NCBI GenBank assembly: GCA_016218815.1
Contig: JACRCX010000067.1
Span: 1 to 35,627, forward strand
Reading direction: 5' to 3'
Length of the DNA stretch: 35,627 nucleotides
Origin: Deltaproteobacteria bacterium
GTDB taxonomy: Bacteria; Myxococcota_A; Polyangia; DRWM01; JAAZOP01
The notes under the pieces were generated by a model. That model was not told the DNA's origin, searched no databases, and was given only the letters and a program-made list of their open reading frames with translations. This document shows positions 25,222 through 32,997 of the stretch, in pieces. Every line of letters starts with the position of its first letter. Within the stretch, counting starts at the first letter, position 1. A program made the translations under genes and the position numbers.

Positions 25222-26238
25222 ATGAAGTTCCTGCTGCGCGTTTGCCTGGTGGTCGTCGCCACGACTTGGTGGGGCTGTGAAGGCGCTCCGCTCGCGTCGC
25301 AGGCCGATGCCGACGACGACTCCGACGTGGTGGTGGAAGTCGGCGGCGAAGCGGACGTGGGCGGCGACGCCGAGGCGGGTGCCGATGCCGAGGTGGGTGG
25401 CGAGGCCGAGGTGGGTGCCGACGTCGAGGTCGGCGGTGACGCCGACATGGGCGGCGACGCCGAGGTCGTTGGCGACGCCGATGTGGTCGGCGACTCCGGT
25501 GTGGACGCCGACGCCGGGGCCGACGGCGAGGCCGTCACGGACCTCGATCTCGACGGGGTCGACGACGCGCTGGAGCAGCGGGTGGCGGAGGAGTATCTGC
25601 CCTTTCTGTCGGTCGACCCCGACGACGGCTGTGCCCGGTCGATCATCGTCTTTCGGGTCCGCCCGCACCCCGAGGACGCGACGCTGCTGCACGTCGTGAT
25701 GGACCGCCTGTTCGAGGAGGACTGCGGGTTGAGCGGTCACGTCGGCGACGACGAGGTCTTTGCGATGACGGTGGACCCGGCGGTGCCTGCGCCGGCGGGG
25801 ATCCTGGTGGTGCGGGCGATCTCGCACCAGGACACGCTGTGCGAGCACGTCTCGGAGTGCGGGCGGTGTGGGTCGGGGGTCGAGCCCTGCACCGCGGCGT
25901 CGCGCGGCGGGGTGCCGGGCTTTCCGGTGGTCTTCTACAGCCTGGGCAAGCACGGCTCGTACATGAGCGAGGGGTCGTGCGACGGCGCCTGCTTCCTGAC
26001 GAACTACTGCACCCTGGCGCCGGAGTCATCGGAGCCGCCGATGATCAACGTGGGCGAGCCCGGCGCGCCGCTGGTCAGGGACCTCACGGCGGCCGGGATG
26101 ATCACGGCCGAGGCGGGATGGAGCGAGGCGGATCTGTTCGGCTACGACCCGTGGGGACCGGACGATTTCGGCGGCGCGGGCAGCGTGGCGGCCGACCTGG
26201 TGGACGACGCGTTCCTCACGCCGGCCTGCCGGCCCTGA
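25222..26238 (+). CDS. Lipoprotein with hexapeptide repeats and Vps62-like domain
   Basis: The ATG at 25222 follows gagagagc and gives 338 residues. Residues 1-19 are a lipoprotein signal (WWGC). From about residue 45 the chain has eight tandem hexapeptides of the form [DE]-[VAM]-G-[GA]-[DE]-[AV], coded by an 18-nt repeat. A Ca-binding-like loop follows (DLDLDGVDDALE). The C-terminal domain (about 125-338) has EYLPFLSVDPDDGC and GHVGDDEVFAM. It also carries several Cys (CEHVSECGRCGSG, CDGACFLTNYC), a KHGSYMSEG motif and a final PACRP. The H-x-GD-x-E and KH-x-x-Y elements recall the Vps62/DUF946 fold; this is a tentative likeness. Likely an outer-membrane or surface lipoprotein with disulfides and an acidic flexible stalk. 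Confidence 0.82.
   Translation: MKFLLRVCLVVVATTWWGCEGAPLASQADADDDSDVVVEVGGEADVGGDAEAGADAEVGGEAEVGADVEVGGDADMGGDAEVVGDADVVGDSGVDADAGADGEAVTDLDLDGVDDALEQRVAEEYLPFLSVDPDDGCARSIIVFRVRPHPEDATLLHVVMDRLFEEDCGLSGHVGDDEVFAMTVDPAVPAPAGILVVRAISHQDTLCEHVSECGRCGSGVEPCTAASRGGVPGFPVVFYSLGKHGSYMSEGSCDGACFLTNYCTLAPESSEPPMINVGEPGAPLVRDLTAAGMITAEAGWSEADLFGYDPWGPDDFGGAGSVAADLVDDAFLTPACRP
25354..25497 (+). repeat. Eight 18-nt in-frame repeats
   Basis: The 144 bases encode eight acidic hexapeptide units inside the lipoprotein at 25222. The units vary at the DNA level, so they are degenerate rather than recent perfect copies. Slippage here could change stalk length by six residues per unit. Confidence 0.75.
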
Positions 26239-26275
26239 GCGGAGCCGCCGGCGGCGGACGCAGGATCATCGGAAT

Positions 26276-27013
26276 TCAGCAGGAGTCTTCCTGGGCGGGG
26301 TCCTGACCGAAGAAGCGGCTCAGCTCGCCGTAGAGATCGGGCGCCTCCTCGCGCAGCCGGCGAGGGCGTTCGAAGAAGCTCTCCACGGCCACGGCGAAGA
26401 ACTCCGCCTCGTTCTTCGCGGCGTAGTCGCGCAGCAGCGCGGGCTCCTCGGCCGCGCCGTCCCGCAGTCGCAGGAAGTGTCGGCTCATCACTTCGGCCCA
26501 CGGACGGTAGTGCGCGGAGGCGCGCAGGCGGGGCGTGCCGCTGAACGAGCCGCCGGAGCGGTCGAGCACGTGGGCGAATTCGTGCGCCGCCGTGTCGTGG
26601 CCGTCGCACGGATTCGCCAGACCCGCGACCACCGCGGGCCACGAGAGCACCACGGTCCCCCAGCGGTGGAACTCGCCGAGAAAGACCCCCGTCCGGTCCT
26701 CGCGCCGGTATTCGCCGGGATAGAGCACGATCACGCGCAGGGAATCGTAGTAGGACAGGTCCAGGGCGAGGATCAGACGAACGGCGACCGCGCCGACCAC
26801 GACGCGCATCTCGTCGGTGACCACCAGCCCACCGGCGCTCTCGAACTTCTTCTCCGCAAGGAACACCTGCAGGTGCTCGCGGAATCGCGGCAGCAGACGG
26901 GCCGGGAGCCGCGGGTAGAACGGCACGCGGCTCCCGAGCAGCGCCTGCCACTCGGGCGGGAAGGGGCGGGCGAGAATGCGCTTGCGGCGCCAGCGACGGT
27001 ACAACCCCGACAC
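26276..27013 (-). CDS. M90 (MtfA-family) zinc metallopeptidase
   Basis: A GTG at 27013 gives 245 residues; the longer frame upstream overlaps the small lipoprotein gene and is Arg-rich shadow sequence. The zinc motif is HEFAH in HDTAAHEFAHVLDR, with the third-ligand or catalytic helix NEAEFFAVAVESFFERP downstream. FPPEWQALLGSRVPFYPRLP at the N-terminus is the typical MtfA/M90 opening, and the substrate strand includes RVIVLYPGEY. E. coli MtfA binds the repressor Mlc and has aminopeptidase activity; whether that applies here is unknown. The gene ends 37 nt from the convergent lipoprotein at 25222 and starts 20 nt after the small lipoprotein gene, so those two probably share a transcript. The exact start is uncertain. 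Confidence 0.87.
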   Translation of the reverse strand: MSGLYRRWRRKRILARPFPPEWQALLGSRVPFYPRLPARLLPRFREHLQVFLAEKKFESAGGLVVTDEMRVVVGAVAVRLILALDLSYYDSLRVIVLYPGEYRREDRTGVFLGEFHRWGTVVLSWPAVVAGLANPCDGHDTAAHEFAHVLDRSGGSFSGTPRLRASAHYRPWAEVMSRHFLRLRDGAAEEPALLRDYAAKNEAEFFAVAVESFFERPRRLREEAPDLYGELSRFFGQDPAQEDSC

Positions 27014-27033
27014 GACCGGCAATCCGAGGTGGA

Positions 27034-27351
27034 CTATCGCCCCGGTTCCGGCAGCGGTACGCCGTACTCCATCACGTACTGGCCGTCGTCCGGCGGCGCG
27101 ACCACCCCGTATTCCTCCACGGCCGGATTTGGCGGTTCGACGGGAACGCCGTAGGCGGGAGCGGCGACGACGTCGCTCGCGGCGCCCGCATCCGCGACGG
27201 GCCGCGGCTCCTGTACCGGGCCCGCGGACGGCCCGCAGGCGGCCGGGGCGCCGGCCAGCGCGCAGAGCACGATCGTGCGGAAGACCCGCGCCGGCCGGGA
27301 TTTCGGTGCCGCCGTGTTCGTCGTCCTCGTCGCGTTGTCGCCATCCGCCAT
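27034..27351 (-). CDS. Small lipoprotein with YGVP repeats
   Basis: The protein has 105 residues. The ATG at 27351 has an excellent ribosome site (ggaggtga on the minus strand). Residues 20-39 form a lipoprotein signal (ALAGAPAAC, Cys39) after an unusually long polar N-terminus. The mature part is short, Pro/Ala-rich and unstructured. It has a repeated motif: AYGVPVEPP, EYGVVAPP and EYGVPLPEP. No known domain. It is 113 nt downstream of ribBA and 20 nt upstream of the M90 peptidase gene. It could be a cell-envelope spacer or an adaptor for the peptidase; that is a guess from position only. Confidence 0.75.
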   Translation of the reverse strand: MADGDNATRTTNTAAPKSRPARVFRTIVLCALAGAPAACGPSAGPVQEPRPVADAGAASDVVAAPAYGVPVEPPNPAVEEYGVVAPPDDGQYVMEYGVPLPEPGR

Positions 27352-27464
27352 GGTTCACCTCCCGTACCCGCATCATGCTCGGTCGGCCCTACCGGACGCA
27401 AGAGTCCCGTCCGGCCGCGCCGGGCGCCGTCGCTCTCGTCGCGGCCGGCGCGAGGCCGAACGCT

Positions 27465-28634
27465 TCAGGTCGGGCGGTTCGCAGCGGTCTTCGACAGGTC
27501 GACCCACTCGACGATGTGCAGGCCGAAGCCCTCCAGGCCCAGGAAGACGCGGGGGTTGTTGGTGATGAGCGCGATCTCGTGCAGGCCGAGGTCGCCGAGG
27601 ATCTGGGCGCCGATGCCGAACTCGCGGTTCACCGGCGGGCGCTCGGTGTCCGGGGCCGTCCCGCACATCGGCTGGGAGGGCCGCAGGCCGAGCATGTCCG
27701 CGAAGTGCAGGTCGGGCGACGCGGGCAGGCGCAGGAACACCCCGCCGCCGCCGTCGCGGATCGCCCGCAGCGCCTCGGTGACTCCGACGTGAAGCTTGTC
27801 GATCCCCCGGACACGCAACGCGTCCGTCGCCCAGCACTCGCGGTGCACCCGCACCAGCGCCGGCCGGCGCGAGAGGTCGCCGATCGTGAGCGCCACGATC
27901 GGATCCTCGCCGTCAATGCCCGGGGTTGTCTCGTAGACCAGGGCGTGCGCCTTGATCCACTCGCCGTCCCCCAGATCCAGCTCGACGTCATGCTCGGCCG
28001 TGCGCCTGACCAGCCGCTCGCGCTGCAGCCGGTAGGCGATGACGTCCGCGACGCACAGCATCACCAGGCCGTGCTCGGCCGCGAACTTCTCCAGCTCCGG
28101 CCGGCGCGCCATGGTTCCGTCCTCGTTCATGATCTCGCAGATCACGCCGGCGGGCGTCCGCCCCGCCATCCGCGCCAGGTCGACCGCCCCCTCGGTCTGG
28201 CCCGAGCGCTGGAGCACGCCTCCCGGCACCGCGCGCAGCGGGAAGATGTGCCCCGGCGAGACGAGGTCCTCCGCGCCGGTCGCGGGATCGGCCGCGGTGC
28301 GGATCGTGTGCGCCCGGTCGGCCGCGCTGATGCCGGTCGAGACCCCGCAGCGGGCCTCGATCGAGATCGTGAAGTTCGTGCCGAAGCGCGAGCGGTTGTC
28401 GCGCACCATCATCGGCAGCCGCAGCTTCTCGACCCGCTCCGGCGTCAGCGACACGCAGATCAGGCCGCGCCCCTTCGCGGCCATGAACGCGATCGCCTCC
28501 GGCGTCGCCGCGTCCGCGGCCATGCACAGGTCGCCCTCGTTCTCGCGGTCCTCGTCGTCGCACAGGACCACCATCCGGCCGAGCCGGATCTCGTCCAGCG
28601 CCAATTCCACCCGTCGCAGCGTCTCCGTCGTCAT
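27465..28634 (-). CDS. ribBA: 3,4-dihydroxy-2-butanone-4-phosphate synthase with degenerate GTP cyclohydrolase II domain
   Basis: The ATG at 28634 overlaps the riboflavin synthase stop (ATGA) and gives 389 residues. The RibB half (about 1-205) is complete: [61 protein letters not shown] and EIMNEDG. It makes 3,4-dihydroxybutanone phosphate from ribulose 5-phosphate. The RibA half (about 206-389) keeps the fold ([47 protein letters not shown]). It has lost the zinc-binding CxC after the first Cys (Cys267), and YLRQEGRGIGL is replaced by [15 protein letters not shown]. Normal GTP cyclohydrolase II activity is therefore unlikely; a separate RibA should exist elsewhere. The degenerate domain may stabilise the dimer or regulate it. 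Confidence 0.93.
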   Translation of the reverse strand: MTTETLRRVELALDEIRLGRMVVLCDDEDRENEGDLCMAADAATPEAIAFMAAKGRGLICVSLTPERVEKLRLPMMVRDNRSRFGTNFTISIEARCGVSTGISAADRAHTIRTAADPATGAEDLVSPGHIFPLRAVPGGVLQRSGQTEGAVDLARMAGRTPAGVICEIMNEDGTMARRPELEKFAAEHGLVMLCVADVIAYRLQRERLVRRTAEHDVELDLGDGEWIKAHALVYETTPGIDGEDPIVALTIGDLSRRPALVRVHRECWATDALRVRGIDKLHVGVTEALRAIRDGGGGVFLRLPASPDLHFADMLGLRPSQPMCGTAPDTERPPVNREFGIGAQILGDLGLHEIALITNNPRVFLGLEGFGLHIVEWVDLSKTAANRPT

Positions 28635-29275
28635 GGCTTCGTGAACCCGCACCGCTCCAGCAGGTCGACCGTGACCCCGTCGCCCTGCGCACCCCCCAGC
28701 ATCCGCGAGACGTACTTGGCCAAGACGTCCGTCTCGACGTTGACCGAGAGCCCCGCGCACGCCTCGCCCAGCTTCGTCGCCCGCGCCGTGTGCGGGACGA
28801 TCATCACCTTCAGCTCCGCCCCCCGGACCTCGTTGACCGTCAAGCTCACCCCGTCGAGCGCAATCGAGCCCTTCGGCGCCACCTGCCGCATCAGCTCCTC
28901 GGGCAGTCGGAGCGTCAGGCGCAGCGTCCCGCCTCCGCCGCCGGCCGCCTCGACGACCGTCCCCACCGCGTCGACGTGCCCCGTGACGAAGTGCCCGCCC
29001 AGCCGATCGCCGGGACGCAGCGCGCGCTCCAGGTGTACCCGGTCCCCGGGCCCCTTGCGCCCCAGCGTGCTCCGGGCCAGCGTCTCCGACGACGCGTCGG
29101 CGTCGAACCGCCCCTCGCCCCCCGCCCGGGCGACGGTCAGGCACACGCCGTCCACCGCGATGCTCTCGCCGAGTTGGAGATCGTTCCACGGCGACGCGAT
29201 GCCGAAGCGCGCCCCGGCCGAGGTGCTCATCCCCGATTCCACGGTCCCGACGGCGGCGATCAACCCTGTGAACAT
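28631..29275 (-). CDS. ribE: Riboflavin synthase (alpha subunit)
   Basis: The ATG at 29275 gives 214 residues beginning with the invariant MFTGLI. Two lumazine-binding repeats are visible: the first with [12 protein letters not shown] and [16 protein letters not shown], the second with [19 protein letters not shown] and [15 protein letters not shown]. The family homotrimer dismutates two molecules of dimethylribityllumazine to riboflavin plus the pyrimidine precursor. The start lies 16 nt inside the end of ribD and the stop overlaps ribBA as ATGA, so translation of the three is coupled. Confidence 0.96.
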   Translation of the reverse strand: MFTGLIAAVGTVESGMSTSAGARFGIASPWNDLQLGESIAVDGVCLTVARAGGEGRFDADASSETLARSTLGRKGPGDRVHLERALRPGDRLGGHFVTGHVDAVGTVVEAAGGGGGTLRLTLRLPEELMRQVAPKGSIALDGVSLTVNEVRGAELKVMIVPHTARATKLGEACAGLSVNVETDVLAKYVSRMLGGAQGDGVTVDLLERCGFTKP

Positions 29276-30360
29276 GGCTTGCCGACCCACAACACGTCCC
29301 CGCCATAACGCTCCAGACGGAGAAGCTCAAGCTCCAATCCAAGGGCGGGCTCCAGTACTCCGAAAGTGTTGTAGAAAACGCGCTCGGCCGGGCCACCCAA
29401 CAGCCGCGGGGCGAGGAAGATCGCGAGCCGGTCGAACTGGGTGGAGAACATCAACCGGGTGAAGACCTCCCCCCCGCCCTCGACCAGCATCGACATGATT
29501 CCGAGCCGACCCAACTCCCGCAGCAGCACGCGCTCCGGGATCCGGCCGTCGCGCCCCGCCGGAAGCTCGATCAGGCGCACGGACCGGGGGAGGGCGGGAC
29601 CTTTCGGGAGCGCTCCGGCCGGGCGAACGACCCACGTCTCGCCGCGGCCGCGGAAGACCTTTGCACCTGCGGGCAGGCGATGATGCCCGCCGGCGAGCAC
29701 GATGCGTACGGGCGGCGGCGAGACGAACTCCCCGCGCGGCAGGCGCAGCGTCAGGCGCGGGTCGTCGGCCCGCACCGTGCCGGCGCCGACCAGCACGGCG
29801 TCGTGCGCGGCGCGCATCCGCTGCACCTCTGCGCGGGACGCGGGACCGGTGATCCACTTCGATCGCCCCGTGCGGGCAGCGATGCGGCCGTCGAGCGACG
29901 CGGCGATCTTGAGCGTCACGAAGGGGAGGGCGCTGCGCGTTGACTTCTCGAACGCCGTGATGCGCTCGGCGCACTCCGCGCCCAGCACGCCGCCGAGGAC
30001 CTCGAGGCCGGCGCGCCGCAGCCGTGCGGCGCCTCCCCCGCGCACATGCGAATTCGGGTCGCGCGCGCCGAACACGACGCGGCGGATGCCCGCCGCCAGG
30101 ATGGCCTCGGTGCACGGCGGTGTGCGGCCGTGATGGTTGCAGGGTTCGAGCGTCACGTACAGGTCGGCGCCGCGAGCGCGCTTCCCGGCCTCGCGCAACG
30201 CTTCCACTTCCGCATGCGGCAGTCCGGCGGCGCGGTGGAATCCGCGCCCGACGACGCGACCGGAGCGCGCGACGATGGCGCCGACGGGAGGGTTGGGCGT
30301 GGGGCGGGCTCGGGCCGCGAGGGCCAGCGCTTCGGCCATGCACTGTTCGTCGTCGCTCAA
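29260..30360 (-). CDS. ribD: Bifunctional pyrimidine deaminase/reductase RibD
   Basis: The protein has 366 residues from a TTG at 30360 that overlaps the nrdR stop as TTGA. An ATG at 30339 would shorten it by 7 residues and is the alternative. The N-terminal deaminase has the zinc residues in PHAEVEAL and [17 protein letters not shown]. The C-terminal reductase begins with [15 protein letters not shown] and has [30 protein letters not shown] and [14 protein letters not shown]. It performs the second and third steps from GTP toward riboflavin (deamination, then NADPH-dependent side-chain reduction). All key residues are present. Confidence 0.96.
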   Translation of the reverse strand: MSDDEQCMAEALALAARARPTPNPPVGAIVARSGRVVGRGFHRAAGLPHAEVEALREAGKRARGADLYVTLEPCNHHGRTPPCTEAILAAGIRRVVFGARDPNSHVRGGGAARLRRAGLEVLGGVLGAECAERITAFEKSTRSALPFVTLKIAASLDGRIAARTGRSKWITGPASRAEVQRMRAAHDAVLVGAGTVRADDPRLTLRLPRGEFVSPPPVRIVLAGGHHRLPAGAKVFRGRGETWVVRPAGALPKGPALPRSVRLIELPAGRDGRIPERVLLRELGRLGIMSMLVEGGGEVFTRLMFSTQFDRLAIFLAPRLLGGPAERVFYNTFGVLEPALGLELELLRLERYGGDVLWVGKPCSQG

Positions 30361-30887
30361 CGCGTCCCCCCGCCGCGAGGTTCGAAGCGGCCGCCGTCGG
30401 GGCGCCCCGGCAGATCGGCCGGCAGCGCGATGCCGCGGCGCTCGAGCATCGACCGCAGGGCCTCGAAGAACTCGCCGACGTCCTTGAACTCGCGGTAGAC
30501 CGAGGCGAAGCGCACATAGGCGACGCCGTCGATCTCGCGCAGGCGCTCCATCACCCACTCGCCGACCTTGCGCGACTCGATTTCCCGGTCGCCGGACTCG
30601 ACCAGCGTGCGCTCGAGCTGGTCGGCCGTGCGCTCGAGCACCGCGAGCGGGACGGGACGCTTCTCGCAGGCGCGGCGCATGCCGGAGACGACCTTGTGGC
30701 GGTCGAACGGCTCGCGCCGTCCGTCCTTCTTCACCACCAGCGGCAGCTCGTCCTCGGCCCGCTCGTAGGTCGTGAACCGCCGGCCGCACTGGAGGCACTC
30801 GCGCCGGCGGCGGATGGCGGCGCCGTCCCGCGCCGTGCGCGAGTCGACGACCTTCGACTCCTCGTGGGCGCAGGCGGGGCAGCGCAC
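30357..30887 (-). CDS. nrdR: Transcriptional repressor NrdR
   Basis: A GTG at 30887 gives 176 residues and begins directly at the zinc ribbon: [17 protein letters not shown], then [18 protein letters not shown]. The ATP-cone follows ([21 protein letters not shown]) and ends in [20 protein letters not shown]. NrdR senses ATP/dATP and represses ribonucleotide reductase genes. The C-terminal 25 residues ([18 protein letters not shown]) extend beyond the usual end. One base separates it from rpiB and it overlaps ribD. The NrdR-ribD pairing is common in many bacteria and does not imply riboflavin control. Confidence 0.96.
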   Translation of the reverse strand: MRCPACAHEESKVVDSRTARDGAAIRRRRECLQCGRRFTTYERAEDELPLVVKKDGRREPFDRHKVVSGMRRACEKRPVPLAVLERTADQLERTLVESGDREIESRKVGEWVMERLREIDGVAYVRFASVYREFKDVGEFFEALRSMLERRGIALPADLPGRPDGGRFEPRGGGTR

Positions 30888-30888
30888 G

Positions 30889-31332
30889 TCAGCACCGGCC
30901 TTCGGGCGGCTCGAGCTTCGCCACCCGGCGTCCGTGGCGGGCCCCCTCGAACGGCGTGTCGACGAAGATGCGCAGCAGCTCGAGCGCGTACTCGGGCGCC
31001 AGGATCCGGGCGCCCAGGCACAGGACGTTGGCGTCGTTGTGCTGGCGCGCCATGCGTGCGGAGAAGGCGTCGGAGCAGGCGGCGGCGCGGACGCCCCGGT
31101 GGCGGTTGGCGGCGATGGCCATCCCGACGCCGGTGCCGCAGACCAGCACCCCGCGCTCGGCGGCGCCGCCCTGCACCTCGCCCGCGACGACGTGCGCATA
31201 GTCGGGGTAGTCGACCGACTCGCTCGAGTTCGTTCCCACGTCGTTCACTTCGTGACCCCACTCGCGAAGCTGGTCGCGCAGGCGGTTCTTGAGCGCGACG
31301 GCCGCGTGATCCGAGCCGATGACGAACTTCAT
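30889..31332 (-). CDS. rpiB: Ribose 5-phosphate isomerase B
   Basis: The protein has 147 residues from the ATG at 31332, preceded by gggagg. RpiB motifs are present: [25 protein letters not shown], the active-site Cys in [16 protein letters not shown], and [16 protein letters not shown]. The enzyme interconverts ribose 5-phosphate and ribulose 5-phosphate. Ribulose 5-phosphate is the substrate of the RibB domain encoded downstream, which gives a metabolic reason for its place in this operon. Cytoplasmic. Confidence 0.96.
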   Translation of the reverse strand: MKFVIGSDHAAVALKNRLRDQLREWGHEVNDVGTNSSESVDYPDYAHVVAGEVQGGAAERGVLVCGTGVGMAIAANRHRGVRAAACSDAFSARMARQHNDANVLCLGARILAPEYALELLRIFVDTPFEGARHGRRVAKLEPPEGRC

Positions 31333-31349
31333 GCGCGCCTCCCTTCCGC

Positions 31350-32570
31350 TCACGGCCGGGCGAAGACCAGCGTGGCGTTGGTGCCGCCGAAGCCGAAGGC
31401 GTTGGAGATGGCGAAGCGCGCCGCGTGCGGCCGCGCCTCGTTGGGGACCACGTCCAGCTCGATCTGCGGGTCGGGGTCCTCCTGGTTCAGCGTCGGCGGC
31501 AGCATCCCCCGCTCCAGCGCCAGGATCGCGATCGCCGCCTCCACCGCGCCGGCCGCGCCCAGCAGGTGGCCGAGCGCGGACTTGGTCGAGGAGACGGGCG
31601 GAGGCTTCGCCCCGAAGACGTCGCGGATCGCCTTGGCCTCCAGCCGGTCGCCCAGCGGGGTCGAGGTCGCGTGGGCGTTGACGTACCCGACGTCGGCCGG
31701 CGCAAGGCCGGCGTCCTCCAGGGCCAGGGCCATGGAGCGCGCCATGCCGGCGGCCTCGGGGTCGGGCTGGGTGATGTGGTAGGCGTCCGCCGAGGCGCCG
31801 TAGCCCGCCAGGATCGCCCGGACGCGCGCGCCGCGCCGCGCGGCGTGGTCGGCCCGCTCCAGCACGAGGATCCCGGCGCCTTCGCCGATCACGAACCCGT
31901 CGCGGCCGCGGTCGAACGGCCGGCTCGCCCTCGCCGGCTCGTCGTTGCGCTCCGAGAGGCCGCGCATCGCGCCGAACCCGGCCACGCCCAGCGGCGTCAC
32001 CGCCGCCTCGGTCCCGCCGGCCAACGCGAGGTCGATCCGCCCCACCCGCAGCGCCCACAGCGCCTCGCCGATCGAGTGCGCCCCGGAAGCGCAGGCGGAG
32101 GCCGGCGAGACGCAGATCGCGCGGGCGCCCAGCCGCATCGAAACCAGCGCCGCGGCGAGGTTGGGAATCGCGGCAGGGATGAAGTACGGCGAGATCCGCC
32201 GCGGCCCCTTGGCCGCCAGCGTCGCGTGGTTCCGCTCGATCGTCTCGAGGCCGCCGATGCCCGTGCCCACGATCGCCGCCGCCCGGTCGCCCAGCGGCCC
32301 GTCGCCCAGCCCGGCGTCGCGCGCGGCGTCGAGCGCCGCGAGGACGGCCATGAGCTGGAAGCGATCGAACGTGCGCTCGTCCCCCGGCGGCAAGTCGTTC
32401 CCGGCCTCCAGGTCCGTCACCTCGGCCGCGATCCGGCTGCGGTGACCGCTCGCGTCGAACCGCGTGATCGGGCCGATCGCCGTCCGTCCGGCGACCAGCG
32501 CGTCGAACGTGCGCTCCGCGCCCCGGCCGAACGGCGTGAGCACCCCGAGACCGGTCACCACCACGTCCAT
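31350..32570 (-). CDS. fabF: Beta-ketoacyl-ACP synthase II
   Basis: The 406-residue protein is a full-length condensing enzyme starting VVVTGLGVLTPFG. The catalytic Cys is in SPASACASGAHSIGEAL, and the two histidines are in VNAHATSTPLGD and SALGHLLGAAGAVEA. It elongates malonyl-ACP in type II fatty acid synthesis. It follows acpP by 3 nt, the classic acpP-fabF order. Length and motifs fit FabF rather than a polyketide ketosynthase. It is the only ketosynthase in the window, so it gives no evidence that the distant exporter cluster makes polyketides. Confidence 0.95.
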   Translation of the reverse strand: MDVVVTGLGVLTPFGRGAERTFDALVAGRTAIGPITRFDASGHRSRIAAEVTDLEAGNDLPPGDERTFDRFQLMAVLAALDAARDAGLGDGPLGDRAAAIVGTGIGGLETIERNHATLAAKGPRRISPYFIPAAIPNLAAALVSMRLGARAICVSPASACASGAHSIGEALWALRVGRIDLALAGGTEAAVTPLGVAGFGAMRGLSERNDEPARASRPFDRGRDGFVIGEGAGILVLERADHAARRGARVRAILAGYGASADAYHITQPDPEAAGMARSMALALEDAGLAPADVGYVNAHATSTPLGDRLEAKAIRDVFGAKPPPVSSTKSALGHLLGAAGAVEAAIAILALERGMLPPTLNQEDPDPQIELDVVPNEARPHAARFAISNAFGFGGTNATLVFARP

Positions 32571-32573
32571 CGC

Positions 32574-32867
32574 TCAGCCGGCGACCCTCTCCTGCACGAA
32601 GCCGATCGCGTCGCCGACCGAGCGCAGCTTGTCCAGCGCCTCGTCGGGAATCTCGATCGAGAACTCCTCCTGAAGCTCGAGCACCAGCTCCATCACGCGC
32701 AGCGAGTCGGCGTTCAGGTCCTCGACGAAACGGATCTCCCGGCCCAGGCTCGCGGGTTGGGCGTTCATGACCCGGGCGATCACGGCGACGATGCGCCCCT
32801 CGAGCCCGTTGCCGTTCCCGCCGCCCGCCGCCGGCCTCGCCGCCTCCCCATGCTTCCTCTGCGACAC
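32574..32867 (-). CDS. acpP: Acyl carrier protein
   Basis: The GTG at 32867 is preceded by agagagg and gives 97 residues. An in-frame ATG at 32909 overlaps the -10 box of the best promoter, so it would be upstream of the transcript start and is rejected. The phosphopantetheine Ser is in the DSL motif of VEDLNADSLRVMELVLELQE; helix IV is present in ALDKLRSVGDAIGFVQERV. An unusual Gly/Ala/Asn-rich extension of about 20 residues precedes the ACP fold. It carries acyl chains for FabF, the next gene. Confidence 0.93.
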   Translation of the reverse strand: MSQRKHGEAARPAAGGGNGNGLEGRIVAVIARVMNAQPASLGREIRFVEDLNADSLRVMELVLELQEEFSIEIPDEALDKLRSVGDAIGFVQERVAG

Positions 32868-32907
32868 CTTGCCTCTCTCCTTCTCCCTCCCCGCCCGGGA
32901 GAGGGGC

Positions 32908-32935
32908 ATTCTACCGGGCGTGCCGGCGGTGGCAA
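32908..32935 (-). promoter_or_regulatory. Sigma70-like promoter of the acpP-fabF-rpiB-nrdR-rib operon
   Basis: On the minus strand TTGCCA (32935-32930) and TAGAAT (32913-32908) are 16 nt apart, matching 4/6 and 5/6 of the consensus boxes. Transcription would start near 32901, about 34 nt before the acpP GTG. No other equally good pair is seen before the seven leftward genes. Confidence 0.6.
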
Positions 32936-32997
32936 GAGGCCCCGCGGCGTGCTACGAATCGGCGTTCTTCTCCCTGGGGGGGGGCGGAGTGATGGGC

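Noticed and set aside
31350..32867. Part of a polyketide or aryl-polyene cluster together with the exporter at 10879
   Set aside because: acpP and fabF sit in the standard housekeeping order with rpiB and nrdR, 16 kb from the exporter and on the other strand.
32868..32909. Longer acyl carrier protein starting at ATG 32909
   Set aside because: That ATG overlaps the -10 box of the best promoter, so it would not be in the transcript. The GTG at 32867 has a Shine-Dalgarno and fits ACP length better.
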